Below are positions 1-8,990 of a DNA stretch of 64,000 bases, piece by piece (position 1 is the first letter of the stretch; each line of letters begins with the position of its first letter). Source of the stretch: Verrucomicrobiota bacterium. GTDB lineage: Bacteria > Verrucomicrobiota > Verrucomicrobiia > Limisphaerales > J093. The DNA is taken from the NCBI GenBank assembly GCA_029556615.1, contig JAKQDD010000259.1, positions 1-64,000 of the forward strand, given 5' to 3'. The notes beneath the pieces were generated by a model. That model was not told the origin of the DNA. It worked only from the letters and a program-made list of their open reading frames with translations, and ran no database searches. The translations under genes and the position numbers were made by a program.

Positions 1-72
1 TCTGCGATACTCGACCGACCGAGGAACGATGCAGCGGGCCCGGTGCCGCCCCGCCCCGAAGGGCTGGGGGGC

Positions 73-152
73 TTGGGCTCGCTGGCGTCGTTGCTCCTCA
101 GTCACAGAGGTCAAGGCTATGCTCCTTCGTCGCGCCTCGCCAGCGAGCCCAA
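73..152. repeat. 15-bp inverted repeat upstream of the M36 peptidase gene
   Basis: Positions 73-87 (TTGGGCTCGCTGGCG) and 138-152 are perfect reverse complements, separated by 50 bases. The right arm is preceded by CGCGCCTCGC, the same decamer that ends the dispersed elements elsewhere in the window, so this may be a distant or degraded relative. No T-run follows the right arm, so an intrinsic terminator is unlikely. No gene is visible in 1-251; a frame open from position 2 to about 195 has no protein-like character. Confidence 0.6.
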
Positions 153-251
153 TCCCCTCCAGCAAAACCGGAATTAATGTTTGCACAGGCCCTTAACGAC
201 AGTCCGGGCTGCGAGTGCCTGGTGGACTGTCACAACGCGAGACCGAACTCC

Positions 252-3200
252 ATGAAGAATCGGATGATAAAAGCCCTGGTGGCCGCCTGGGTTCTGGCGG
301 GGGCCGGCACTGGCTGGGCGCACGTGGCGCCCGTCAATGCGCCGCTGCCGAATGTTGATGTCCGCAAGGCGCGCCTGGGCGAGACCCCGGCGCTGTTGCT
401 GCGTCCGGGCGTGTCGTTGTCGGCCGCTCCGGCGGGGGGCGTGCAGGCCCAGGCGGCGGCGCTCCTCCAGCAGCGCCTGCCGACGGCGGCGGTGGACCGG
501 GATCCCCTGCTGGGTACGCCCCGCATGGTTCGCGCCACCCGCGGTTTCCTGACCGGGCCCGCCGGGCGCGGCGCGGCACTGTCGAGTGAAGTGCTGTCGG
601 CGTTTCCCGCCGAGGACCGCCATCGGGTGCTCAAGGCGTTTGTGACCGAGCACGCAGGTCTGTTCGGGTTCGGAGCGGAGGCGTTCGAGTCGGCGGTGGT
701 GCGTCGGGACTATGTGGACCAGCACAATGGACTGCGAACGGTCCAGTATCACCAGCATCTCGCGGACATACCGGTGTTCGAAGGCGTGTTGCAGGCGCAC
801 ATCACGGCTCGGGAGGAGCTGGTGCGGGTTTCGAGCCGGTTCCTTGCGGACCCGGCGGGTGCGGCGGCGCGCGGGGCGTATGACTGGGCGGATCTGATGG
901 TGCGGCCGGCGGTTTCGGCGGCGGCGGCGGTGGTCCGGGCGGCGGCGGATGTTGGCACGGCCGTTGACGAGGGCCAGGTGATGGTGGTCGCTGCCGAGGA
1001 GGGGGCGATGCGCAAGCACCAGGCGCGCGCGGCCGGCCTTAACGGGAATTCGCATGTGCAGCTGACGTGGCTGCCGATGGACGGCGACACGCTTCGGTTG
1101 TGCTGGCAGGTGATCTTTGTCAGTCGGGCGCGGGGCGAGATGTACCGGACGCTGGTCGACGCGCAGACGGGGCAGGTGCTGGTGCGCCACAACCTGACGC
1201 GGTATCAGGCGGCGACCAACGCGGTGCCTGCCACCTACCGGGTGTTCACGAGCGACAGTCCGTCGCCGTTCAGCCCGGGGTGGTCGGAGCCCTCGAGTGC
1301 GCAGCCCGCGGTGGTGCCGCGGACGTTGCTGACGAATTTCGTGGCGATCTCGACCGTGGCCTCGCCCGCCGGCTGGCTGGGCCCGGTGAATCTCAACGGG
1401 GCTTACGAGACGAAGGGGAACAACGTGGATGCCCACACGGACCGTAACGATGACGACCTGGCCGACACGCCCCGGCCGGGGTCGCTGGATTTGCCGCCGG
1501 TGTTCGATTTCGATCTCGACCTCACGCAGCCGCCCTTGATGTCGACGAACGCGTCGGTGGTCCAGTTGTTCTATCTGAACAACTTCATGCACGACAAGTT
1601 GTACGAGCTCGGGTTCACGGAAGCCGCCGGCAACTTCCAGAATTACAACTTCAACCGCGGGGGAGAGGAAGGGGACGCCGTCCAGGCCGATGGGCTCGAC
1701 GGGGCCGACTTGAACGACTACATGCATCGGAACAACGCAAATTTCTATGCGCCGCCGGATGGGATCCCGGGCCGGATGCAGATGTACATCTTTGACGGTC
1801 CGCAGCCGGACCGGGACGGCAGTTTCGATGCCGAGGTGGTTTGTCACGAGTACACCCATGGGCTGACGGATCGGCTGGTGGGCGGGGGCACGGGCATCAC
1901 GGCGTTGCAGACGGCGGGCATGGCGGAAGGGTGGTCGGACTTCTATCCGCTCTGTCTGTTCAGCGAGGCGACGGATGATCCGGCGGCCTGCTATGCCGCG
2001 GGCGGCTATGCCACGCACATGTTGTACGACATGACCGAGAACTACTACTTCGGCATCCGGCGGTACCCCTACACCGTGGACATGACGAAGAATCCGCTGA
2101 CGCTGAAGGACATCGACCCCACGCAGGCGGATCCGCATCTTGGGATTCCGATCAGCCCGATCTTTTTCTCGTACGAAGAGGCCCCGGCCGAGGTACACAA
2201 CCAGGGCGAAGTCTGGTGCTCGATGCTCTGGGAGGCGCGGTACGCGCTGGTGGACGCGCTGGGGTGGGCGGAAGGGAACCAGACGATCCTGCAATTGGTC
2301 ACGGACAGCCTCAAGCTCTGCCCGCCGAACCCGACGTTCGTCGAGTCACGCGACGCGATTCTCGAGGCGGATTTGATCAACTACGGCGGTGCGAACCGAT
2401 CGGAACTGTGGATCGCGTTTGCCAAGCGCGGGCTGGGGTATACCGCCCAGTGCCCGGCTTCGGACACGACCTCGGGTGTGGTGGAGCGATATGATCTGCC
2501 GCCGGACGTGGTGATTTCGCCGCCGGACGGGATTCTCGAGCTGAACGTGAACCCGTTGAACGAGGCGACGCTGCTCGGCGGCGGCGCTGCGTCGCTCTTC
2601 GTGAGAGTGCGCGATGGCAGTGCGGTGACCAACGCCACGGTGCGCGGCGTGGTGAACGGGCTGACGCAGGTCACGTTTGGCAACGCAGGCACGCCCCCGG
2701 ACACGCGTCCGCGCGACTCGATCTACAGCGTGTCGATCAACGTGCCGACGACGGGCACCAACTTGACGCTGGTGGTGACCGCCACCGCCCCGGGTAAGCA
2801 GGACGCGACGATCGCGGTCAATTACTTCGTGGCGATCCGGCCTCCAAACGATCTGTTTGCGAACTCGAGCAAGGTGAAAGCTGAGGGGGCGGTGATCAGC
2901 GCGAACAACCGGTACGCGGAAGGCACGCTCGAGGGGGGCGAACCGGTCCACGCCGGGGCCTCGGTGGCGACCTCGTCCGTGTGGTGGAGTTGGACGCCGA
3001 CGGCGAACAGCCGGGCCTTGATTGACACGGGCGGGAGCCGATTCAACACCCTGCTGGCGGTCTACACCGGTTCCGCCGTGTCGCAGCTCACCGAAGTGGC
3101 GTCTGCCCAGACGGAGCCGCTGAAGCGGAAGGCGTACATGTTCCTGGATGCGAAGAAAGGGGAGACCTATCGCATTGCGGTGGCGAGCACGAGCACCAAC

Positions 3201-4820
3201 AACGCGGGCCAGATCACGCTGAGTATTCTGCCGGGCGGCCAGGCGGATATGACGGCGCCGGTGGTGACGGTGTCGAAGCCGGTCAACGGGATGATCGTGA
3301 ACTCGAACACGGTGAGCGTCGCGGCCCAGGCGTTCGATCCGGGACCGATCTCGAGCGGGGTTGACAAGATCACGTTCCTGGTGAGTCCGCGCCGGTCGTC
3401 GATCATGGGCTCGGGGTCGTCGGGTTCGACGAACACGGTGGCGCTGACCGAGGGTCTCAACACCATCACCGTGACCGCCGTCGACCGGGTCGGGAACATG
3501 TCCGAAGCGACCGAGATCAACGTGACCTACCGGCGGGTCCTGGTGGACAACGACTACTTTGCTTTTGCCGCCTCGCTGACGGGTCTGGAGGGCAGGGTGA
3601 CCGGGGCGAATGCCGGCGCGAGTCTCGAGACCGGGGAACCCAAGCACGCGGGCAACGATGGCGGGCGTTCGATCTGGTGGCGGTGGACGGCGCCGGAGGA
3701 CGGTTCGCTGCTGTTGAGCACGGAGGGAAGCCCCTTCGACACGCTGCTGGGCCTGTACCAGGGCGCTCGGGTCGAAGCCCTGCGCACGGTGGCGTCGAAC
3801 GACGATGCGTTTGACAACTCGCTCTTCAGCAAGCTGCAACAGGGCGTGCGCTCGAACCAGACCTATTACATTGGCGTGGACGGTTTCAACGGCACGACGG
3901 GCATTGTTCAGCTTGCGTACGCCTTCAGCCCGGGCCAGCTCTACACGATTGATCTGCAGACCACGGCCGGCGGGAAGGTGGCGGAGCACGATCCGGGCCT
4001 GATCGACGTGCTGGCGGATTCCAGCCAGACGCTGACGGCGGTGCCTGACACGGGCTATGAGTTCTCGGGTTGGGAGGAAGCGGTGATCAGTCTGGACAAT
4101 CCGCTCTCGCTGCCGGTGCGGTCGAATCTCACGGTGCGGGCGACGTTCCGACCGGTGCTATTCACCGAGGACTTCGAGACGGGCGGCCTGACGCAGCAGG
4201 CCTGGGTCACGGGCGGCGCGAAGCCGTGGACGGTGACGACGACCAGCGCTGCCGGCGGCCGGTACTCGGCGCAGGCGGGTGCGATCAGCCATGGGCAGAC
4301 GAGCACGCTCTCGTTGACCGGGAAGTTCCTGGCGGGCGAGGTGGTGTTCCGGTACCGGGTCAGTTGCGAGACGGATTGGGACTACCTGTCATTCCACCTG
4401 GACGGGCAGTTGATGGCGAAGTGGTCCGGGGACACCGATTGGCAGGCCTTTAGTGTTCCGATCGCCGAGGGGAGCCATACCCTCGAGTGGCGGTACCAGA
4501 AGGACAACCAGACGAGCCTGGGGTTGGACACGGCGTTCCTGGACAGTATTACAGCGCCGTTGGTGCCGGCGCCGAACGACCAGGCGCCAGCCCAACTGTC
4601 AGTGATGGTTGTCCCGCAGGGCTTGGTCCAGCTGACCCTGAAGGGCCAGACCAACCAGGTGTACATCACGCAATGGACCGAGGAGTTCCCGCCGGGACAA
4701 AAGGCCCGATGGGTGCCGTTCTCGACGAATGTGGCCGACCACGGCGAAGTTCGGCTGTTCGTGGACCCGGCGGCGATGGCGATTCCGCGAGTTTACTTCC
4801 GGGCGGTGCTGAAACCGTAG
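252..4820 (+). CDS. Exported M36 (fungalysin-type) zinc metallopeptidase with C-terminal adhesion-like modules
   Basis: The product is a 1522-residue secreted endopeptidase. The ATG at 252 is preferred over an in-frame ATG at 177 because it places a signal peptide (MKNRMIKALVAAWVLAGAG, then GWA-HVAP) at the N-terminus. Residues about 90-230 look like a fungalysin/thermolysin propeptide. The catalytic zinc motif HEYTH is at residues 532-536, with the third ligand Glu559 in MAEGWSDF, as known for family M36. Downstream are two domains resembling bacterial pre-peptidase C-terminal (PPC) domains, each with an LLAVYTG- or LLGLYQG-like core (about 863-990 and 1097-1227). An Ig-like stretch lies between them. 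An InlB-type repeat (about 1230-1300), a jelly-roll-like domain (1303-1436) and the shared terminal module ending VYFRAVLKP follow. The role is probably extracellular protein degradation. The TAG stop overlaps a dispersed element at 4820. Confidence 0.88.
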   Translation: MKNRMIKALVAAWVLAGAGTGWAHVAPVNAPLPNVDVRKARLGETPALLLRPGVSLSAAPAGGVQAQAAALLQQRLPTAAVDRDPLLGTPRMVRATRGFLTGPAGRGAALSSEVLSAFPAEDRHRVLKAFVTEHAGLFGFGAEAFESAVVRRDYVDQHNGLRTVQYHQHLADIPVFEGVLQAHITAREELVRVSSRFLADPAGAAARGAYDWADLMVRPAVSAAAAVVRAAADVGTAVDEGQVMVVAAEEGAMRKHQARAAGLNGNSHVQLTWLPMDGDTLRLCWQVIFVSRARGEMYRTLVDAQTGQVLVRHNLTRYQAATNAVPATYRVFTSDSPSPFSPGWSEPSSAQPAVVPRTLLTNFVAISTVASPAGWLGPVNLNGAYETKGNNVDAHTDRNDDDLADTPRPGSLDLPPVFDFDLDLTQPPLMSTNASVVQLFYLNNFMHDKLYELGFTEAAGNFQNYNFNRGGEEGDAVQADGLDGADLNDYMHRNNANFYAPPDGIPGRMQMYIFDGPQPDRDGSFDAEVVCHEYTHGLTDRLVGGGTGITALQTAGMAEGWSDFYPLCLFSEATDDPAACYAAGGYATHMLYDMTENYYFGIRRYPYTVDMTKNPLTLKDIDPTQADPHLGIPISPIFFSYEEAPAEVHNQGEVWCSMLWEARYALVDALGWAEGNQTILQLVTDSLKLCPPNPTFVESRDAILEADLINYGGANRSELWIAFAKRGLGYTAQCPASDTTSGVVERYDLPPDVVISPPDGILELNVNPLNEATLLGGGAASLFVRVRDGSAVTNATVRGVVNGLTQVTFGNAGTPPDTRPRDSIYSVSINVPTTGTNLTLVVTATAPGKQDATIAVNYFVAIRPPNDLFANSSKVKAEGAVISANNRYAEGTLEGGEPVHAGASVATSSVWWSWTPTANSRALIDTGGSRFNTLLAVYTGSAVSQLTEVASAQTEPLKRKAYMFLDAKKGETYRIAVASTSTNNAGQITLSILPGGQADMTAPVVTVSKPVNGMIVNSNTVSVAAQAFDPGPISSGVDKITFLVSPRRSSIMGSGSSGSTNTVALTEGLNTITVTAVDRVGNMSEATEINVTYRRVLVDNDYFAFAASLTGLEGRVTGANAGASLETGEPKHAGNDGGRSIWWRWTAPEDGSLLLSTEGSPFDTLLGLYQGARVEALRTVASNDDAFDNSLFSKLQQGVRSNQTYYIGVDGFNGTTGIVQLAYAFSPGQLYTIDLQTTAGGKVAEHDPGLIDVLADSSQTLTAVPDTGYEFSGWEEAVISLDNPLSLPVRSNLTVRATFRPVLFTEDFETGGLTQQAWVTGGAKPWTVTTTSAAGGRYSAQAGAISHGQTSTLSLTGKFLAGEVVFRYRVSCETDWDYLSFHLDGQLMAKWSGDTDWQAFSVPIAEGSHTLEWRYQKDNQTSLGLDTAFLDSITAPLVPAPNDQAPAQLSVMVVPQGLVQLTLKGQTNQVYITQWTEEFPPGQKARWVPFSTNVADHGEVRLFVDPAAMAIPRVYFRAVLKP

Positions 4821-4852
4821 CGAGGCGCGCCTTCCACAAGTCGAGGACTCCA
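4820..4852 (-). repeat. Dispersed element, internally deleted copy (copy F)
   Basis: Read on the minus strand, this begins with the GAGTCCTCGACTTGTGGAA block that opens the 53082 element, then jumps to the terminal GGCGCGCCTCGC. It keeps the two ends of the family and loses the middle. Its last base is the G of the TAG stop of the peptidase gene. Confidence 0.6.
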
Positions 4853-5005
4853 GTCCGGCAATCAGACAAGGGAACGGGTGCGAGGATTCCCGGGCTTTGG
4901 GAACACCGCGCGCGGGTGGGGAATCCGATGAAAGCCAGGTGAACGAGCCGGTCCCCCCTGAGCGTACCGTCTGTCGGCGCTGGGGAGGGGTCAGTCTTTG
5001 CGCGC

Positions 5006-5034
5006 GAGCGCCCGGTTTTCGGGCGCTCTTTTTC
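5006..5034 (+). terminator. Intrinsic terminator-like hairpin
   Basis: A perfect 9-bp stem, GAGCGCCCG (5006-5014) and CGGGCGCTC (5020-5028), closes a GTTTT loop and is followed by TTTTT at 5029-5033. It lies 186 bases after the peptidase stop and 35 bases before the next start codon. It could end the first transcript or act as an attenuator in the leader of the next gene. It is the only clear intrinsic terminator I found. Confidence 0.75.
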
Positions 5035-5068
5035 TTGATACGGAACGAATCCTGCTCCCTTGAACATC

Positions 5069-8000
5069 ATGCCAGGAACGAGAACACGCGACGTGGTGCG
5101 GGCAGCTTGGCTTCTCGTTTTCACCCTGGCGGCCGTCGGCATGCAGGCGGCCGAGGTTGGACTGCTCAGCGCGGGGCAGGGAACATGGGATTCGCGATTT
5201 GGCGCGGGCAGTGTGGGCGGCATCGTGCGCGCGGTGGTCGTGGGCACCAACGGCGTGTACGTGGGGGGCGAGTTTGATTCGATCGGGGGTGTCGCGGCGC
5301 GCAATGTGGCGCGCTGGAACGGAACTGCCTGGAGCACGGTGGGCGCCGGCGTGGACGGGCCGGTCCATGCGCTGGCCTTGGAGGGGACGAATCTCTACGT
5401 GGGCGGTAGTTTCCAGGTGGCCGGCACCGCGGAGGCGACGAACATCGCGCGGTGGAATGGCCGGGACTGGGCGGCTTTGGACACGGGATTCGACGGGCCG
5501 GTGTACGCGGTTGGGGTCGACGGTGCCAAGGTGTACGCCGGAGGCGACTTTGGCAATGCCAGCGGAACGAATGTCGCCCATGTCGCGGTCTGGGACGGCT
5601 CTCTTTGGCAGCCGATGGGCGACGGAGTCGACGGTCCGGTCCGGGCCCTGCTCGTTCAGGGCACGAACGGGGTGTTTGTGGGCGGCTCGTTTGGGAGCGC
5701 CGGCGGGGCGGCAGCGGGGAACGTCGCCCGGTGGACCGGTTCGGCGTGGGCGGCTTTGGGGCAGGGAACAGACGGCGTCGTGCGGGCGCTGGCGGCCTCG
5801 GGAACGAATCTGTATGTCGGCGGTGAGTTCGGTCAGGTGGACGGGGCGATAGCGCCGGGCGTGGCGTGCTGGGATGGCCTACAATGGCAGCTGCTGACCC
5901 AGCCGCTGGACACCAACGTGCCGCCGATTCACGCCCTGGCGGTGGTTGGAGGTTCCCTGTTCGCCGCGGGCCAGTTCAGTCAAATCCACGATGCGGCTGC
6001 GGACAGCATCGCGCGATGGGACGGATCTCGCTGGCAGGTGTTGGGGAGCGGCATTCGCGGGGGCGCGGCCGCAGTCTACGCGCTGGCGGCCGACAACAAC
6101 CAGTCTCCGGCCCGGCTCTTCGTGGGGGGCGACTTCGAGATGGCTGGCAGCCAGACGCGACGGAGCATCGCGCTATGGAGTCTGGGGAATCAATGGACGC
6201 CGCTGGGCACGGGGTTGAACGGATTTGCCACGGCGCTGGCCAGCACCCTGCGGGGTGAGTGGTTCGTGGGCGGCGCCTTTTCGGACGCAGGCGGCGTTCC
6301 GTTGTCGAACATCGGGCGATGGTACCGGGGTCAGTGGTGGGCTCTCGGGGCGGGTGTTGATGGCCCGGTCGCGGCGGTGGCGGCGGTGGGGACGGATGTG
6401 TATGTGGGCGGCAACTTCGCGACGGCCGGGGGCGTGCCTGTGCGCCATCTGGCGCGGTGGGATGGCACGAACTGGCACTCGACGGGGGCGAGTTTGAATG
6501 GGCCCGTTCACGCTCTGGCCGTGAGCGGAGACGACCTGTGGGTTGCCGGCGAGTTCACCCGCGTGGGCGACCTTCCTGCGGCCCGTGTGGCGCGATGGGA
6601 TGGCGCGCGATGGTGGGCGCTGGGCGAGGGGGTGGGCGGTCCTGCGTATGCGGTGGCGGCACGCGGCGGTCAGGTCTGGGTCGGCGGGGTGTTCACGAAT
6701 GCGGGGTCGGTCGCGGTGTTGAATGTGGCGCGATGGGATGGGAGCCGGTGGTCAGCCCTGGGGGGCGGTGTGGGAGGGGCGGTCTATGCCATTGCGCCCG
6801 CAGACGACGGCGGGCTGTTTGTGGGAGGGGAATCGTCCGCCGCGGGCGTGGTGAACGGCGCGAACAATGTGGCCCGATGGGATGGCGCGCGCTGGCGGGT
6901 GTTGGGCAGCGGGGTGAATGGGACGGTGCGGGCGCTGTGGGTGCAGGGGCAGGAGGTGTACGCCGGCGGGTCGTTCAGCCGGGCCGGGGATCTCGCCGCC
7001 ATGAACTTCGCGCGGTGGCACGAGGATTTGCTGGCGTGGGCGACCTTCGGGGCGGGCACGAACAACGGGGTGACGGGGAACATACTCGCCATAGCGGGAG
7101 GCGACGGTCTGGTTGTGGGAGGGGTCTTTCAGGCTTCGAGCGGGACGAATGCGGTTCGGAATCTGGCGGCGTTTGCGCCGAGCCGATGGGAGAGCCTGGG
7201 GTATGGCGTGGTGGGGGATGGCATGTCGGGCACGATCCGGGCGGTGGCGGCGGCCGAATCGGCGGTCTACGTGGGCGGGACGCTGTCGTTGGCCGGGGGC
7301 TTGGCAGTTTCGAACGTGGCGCGTTGGGATGGCACGGCGTGGGCGGCGTTGGGGAGCGGGGTCAACAGCAATGTGAACGCGTTGGCGGTGAGTGAGCTGG
7401 GGGAACTGTATGCCGCCGGGGACTTCACCCAGGCCGGAGGGGCTGCGGCGTATCGGATTGCCCGATGGGACGGCCAGAAATGGTCGGGCTTGGGCATTGG
7501 TCTCGACGGCCGGGTTCACGCGCTGGCGGTGTGGGGCGGCGACCTTTATGCCGGCGGCGAGTTCACGCGGGCCGGCGGGTACAGTGCGAACGCGGTCGCA
7601 CGATGGGACGGGTCGGTCTGGTCGCGACTGGGCGTCGGGATGAATGGGCCCGTGTTTGCCCTGGCTGCGGCCGACGGGCGTGTCTATGCAGGGGGCGACT
7701 TCACTCAGGCGGGCGGCGTGGCCGCAGCGCGAGTGGCCGTGTGGGACGGTGTCCGCTGGATGCCGCTGGGCGGTGGCGTTGACGGCAGGGTTCACGCCCT
7801 CGCTGTCATCGGCACCGATCTTTACGCCGGCGGAGCGTTCACGGCCGCGGGCGGGAGCTCGGAGATCCGGCAATTTGCCCGCTGGGACGGGAGCCGTTGG
7901 TGGGCGTTGGGCGGCGGGCTCGATGCTGCGGCGGTGGCGGTTCACGCGCTGGCCGTGCATCCGGGCGGGGCCGTGTTCGCGGCCGGTGATTTCCTGACCG

Positions 8001-8968
8001 CGGGCGGGCTGACGGCGAATCGCATAGGCCGCTGGGATGGCGTGCAATGGTCGGTTCTGGGTGCGGGCTTGAACGGCGTGGCGCAAGCGCTGGCGACCCG
8101 CGGACGCGAGGTGTTCGTCGGGGGCGAATTCACGGAGGCGGGCCGGAGGCCGTCGCTGGGTTTCGGGCGTTGGAGCTATCCGAATCAGGCGCCGGGAGTG
8201 ACGCTGGTGAAGCCGGTTCCGGGAGGGCGGTATGTGGCTCCCGCGACGGTGGAGTTCGAGGCGCTGGCGTCGGACACGGACGGTTATGTGGCTGGTGTGA
8301 CCTTCTATTCCGGGACGAATGCGGTTGCCGGGGCCACGCAACCGCCGTACCGCGGGGCTTGGACCAATGTGCCAGCGGGGACGTTTCTGCTCACGGCGGT
8401 GGCGGTCGACAACGACGGCGTCGCGGCGGTCTCGGGTGCGGTCGCGGTGGTTGTGGAAACCAACCGGCCGCCGACGTTGCGCTGGATCGATCCGGTCGCG
8501 CCGGTGCAGGTCTTCGCGCCCGCCGTCGTGCCGCTTGTCGCAGATGCCTTCGACTCGGACGGCACCGTGCAGCGCGTCGATTTTTTCGCGAACGGCGGTC
8601 TGATTGGCAGCGCCGCGGGAAGCCCGTATGCGGTGCAGTGGACGAACTCCGCGGTCGGCGAGGCGATGCTCACGGCTCGCGCCTTTGACGATCGGGGTGC
8701 CGAGACCGAAGTCCCCGGCGTCACGGTGACGGTTGTCCTGCCGTTGCCGCTCACGATGAGCGCGTTGGGGGTGGACGCCGGCGGCCGGTTTGGCTTTTCG
8801 ATCGAGGGAGAGACCGGCGGCCGGGTCGTGATCGAGGGCTCGGTCGACCTCGAGGACTGGCTGCCGCTGGCGACGAACCGGATCGAGAGCACGGTGGTGG
8901 AGTTTATCGATCAGGATACGCCGCTGTACCCCAGACGGTTTTACCGGGTGGGATACCTGCCCTGGTAG
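5069..8968 (+). CDS. Exported 21-repeat beta-propeller protein with Ig-like domains
   Basis: The product has 1299 residues. ATG 5069 is chosen over TTG 5060; it gives a signal peptide ending near GMQAAE. Residues about 50-1040 hold, by eye, 21 tandem repeats of about 47 residues. The consensus is VxALAVxGTxLYVGGxF, then AGG, then NVARWDG, then WxxLGxGVDG. This resembles delta-60 repeats, and 21 would fit three seven-bladed propellers (inference). Two Ig-like domains follow, each carrying a DSDG- or DTDG-like turn. The terminal module ends RRFYRVGYLPW. There are no catalytic motifs. A structural or binding surface protein is likely, but the function is not known. The gene starts a run of tightly spaced genes; the next start lies 22 bases downstream. 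Confidence 0.8.
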   Translation: MPGTRTRDVVRAAWLLVFTLAAVGMQAAEVGLLSAGQGTWDSRFGAGSVGGIVRAVVVGTNGVYVGGEFDSIGGVAARNVARWNGTAWSTVGAGVDGPVHALALEGTNLYVGGSFQVAGTAEATNIARWNGRDWAALDTGFDGPVYAVGVDGAKVYAGGDFGNASGTNVAHVAVWDGSLWQPMGDGVDGPVRALLVQGTNGVFVGGSFGSAGGAAAGNVARWTGSAWAALGQGTDGVVRALAASGTNLYVGGEFGQVDGAIAPGVACWDGLQWQLLTQPLDTNVPPIHALAVVGGSLFAAGQFSQIHDAAADSIARWDGSRWQVLGSGIRGGAAAVYALAADNNQSPARLFVGGDFEMAGSQTRRSIALWSLGNQWTPLGTGLNGFATALASTLRGEWFVGGAFSDAGGVPLSNIGRWYRGQWWALGAGVDGPVAAVAAVGTDVYVGGNFATAGGVPVRHLARWDGTNWHSTGASLNGPVHALAVSGDDLWVAGEFTRVGDLPAARVARWDGARWWALGEGVGGPAYAVAARGGQVWVGGVFTNAGSVAVLNVARWDGSRWSALGGGVGGAVYAIAPADDGGLFVGGESSAAGVVNGANNVARWDGARWRVLGSGVNGTVRALWVQGQEVYAGGSFSRAGDLAAMNFARWHEDLLAWATFGAGTNNGVTGNILAIAGGDGLVVGGVFQASSGTNAVRNLAAFAPSRWESLGYGVVGDGMSGTIRAVAAAESAVYVGGTLSLAGGLAVSNVARWDGTAWAALGSGVNSNVNALAVSELGELYAAGDFTQAGGAAAYRIARWDGQKWSGLGIGLDGRVHALAVWGGDLYAGGEFTRAGGYSANAVARWDGSVWSRLGVGMNGPVFALAAADGRVYAGGDFTQAGGVAAARVAVWDGVRWMPLGGGVDGRVHALAVIGTDLYAGGAFTAAGGSSEIRQFARWDGSRWWALGGGLDAAAVAVHALAVHPGGAVFAAGDFLTAGGLTANRIGRWDGVQWSVLGAGLNGVAQALATRGREVFVGGEFTEAGRRPSLGFGRWSYPNQAPGVTLVKPVPGGRYVAPATVEFEALASDTDGYVAGVTFYSGTNAVAGATQPPYRGAWTNVPAGTFLLTAVAVDNDGVAAVSGAVAVVVETNRPPTLRWIDPVAPVQVFAPAVVPLVADAFDSDGTVQRVDFFANGGLIGSAAGSPYAVQWTNSAVGEAMLTARAFDDRGAETEVPGVTVTVVLPLPLTMSALGVDAGGRFGFSIEGETGGRVVIEGSVDLEDWLPLATNRIESTVVEFIDQDTPLYPRRFYRVGYLPW

Positions 8969-8990
8969 ACCGAATCGGAAGGTGAATGCC

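Noticed and set aside
4880-4990. A stretch faintly like a cobalamin riboswitch (GGGTGGGGAATCC, then AAGCCAGG)
   Set aside because: The order and spacing of conserved blocks are wrong and the central pairing is missing; the neighbouring genes have no link to cobalamin.
5215-8190. A tandem array in DNA resembling a CRISPR or minisatellite
   Set aside because: The repeats are protein-level (about 47 residues) with strong DNA divergence and an open frame throughout.
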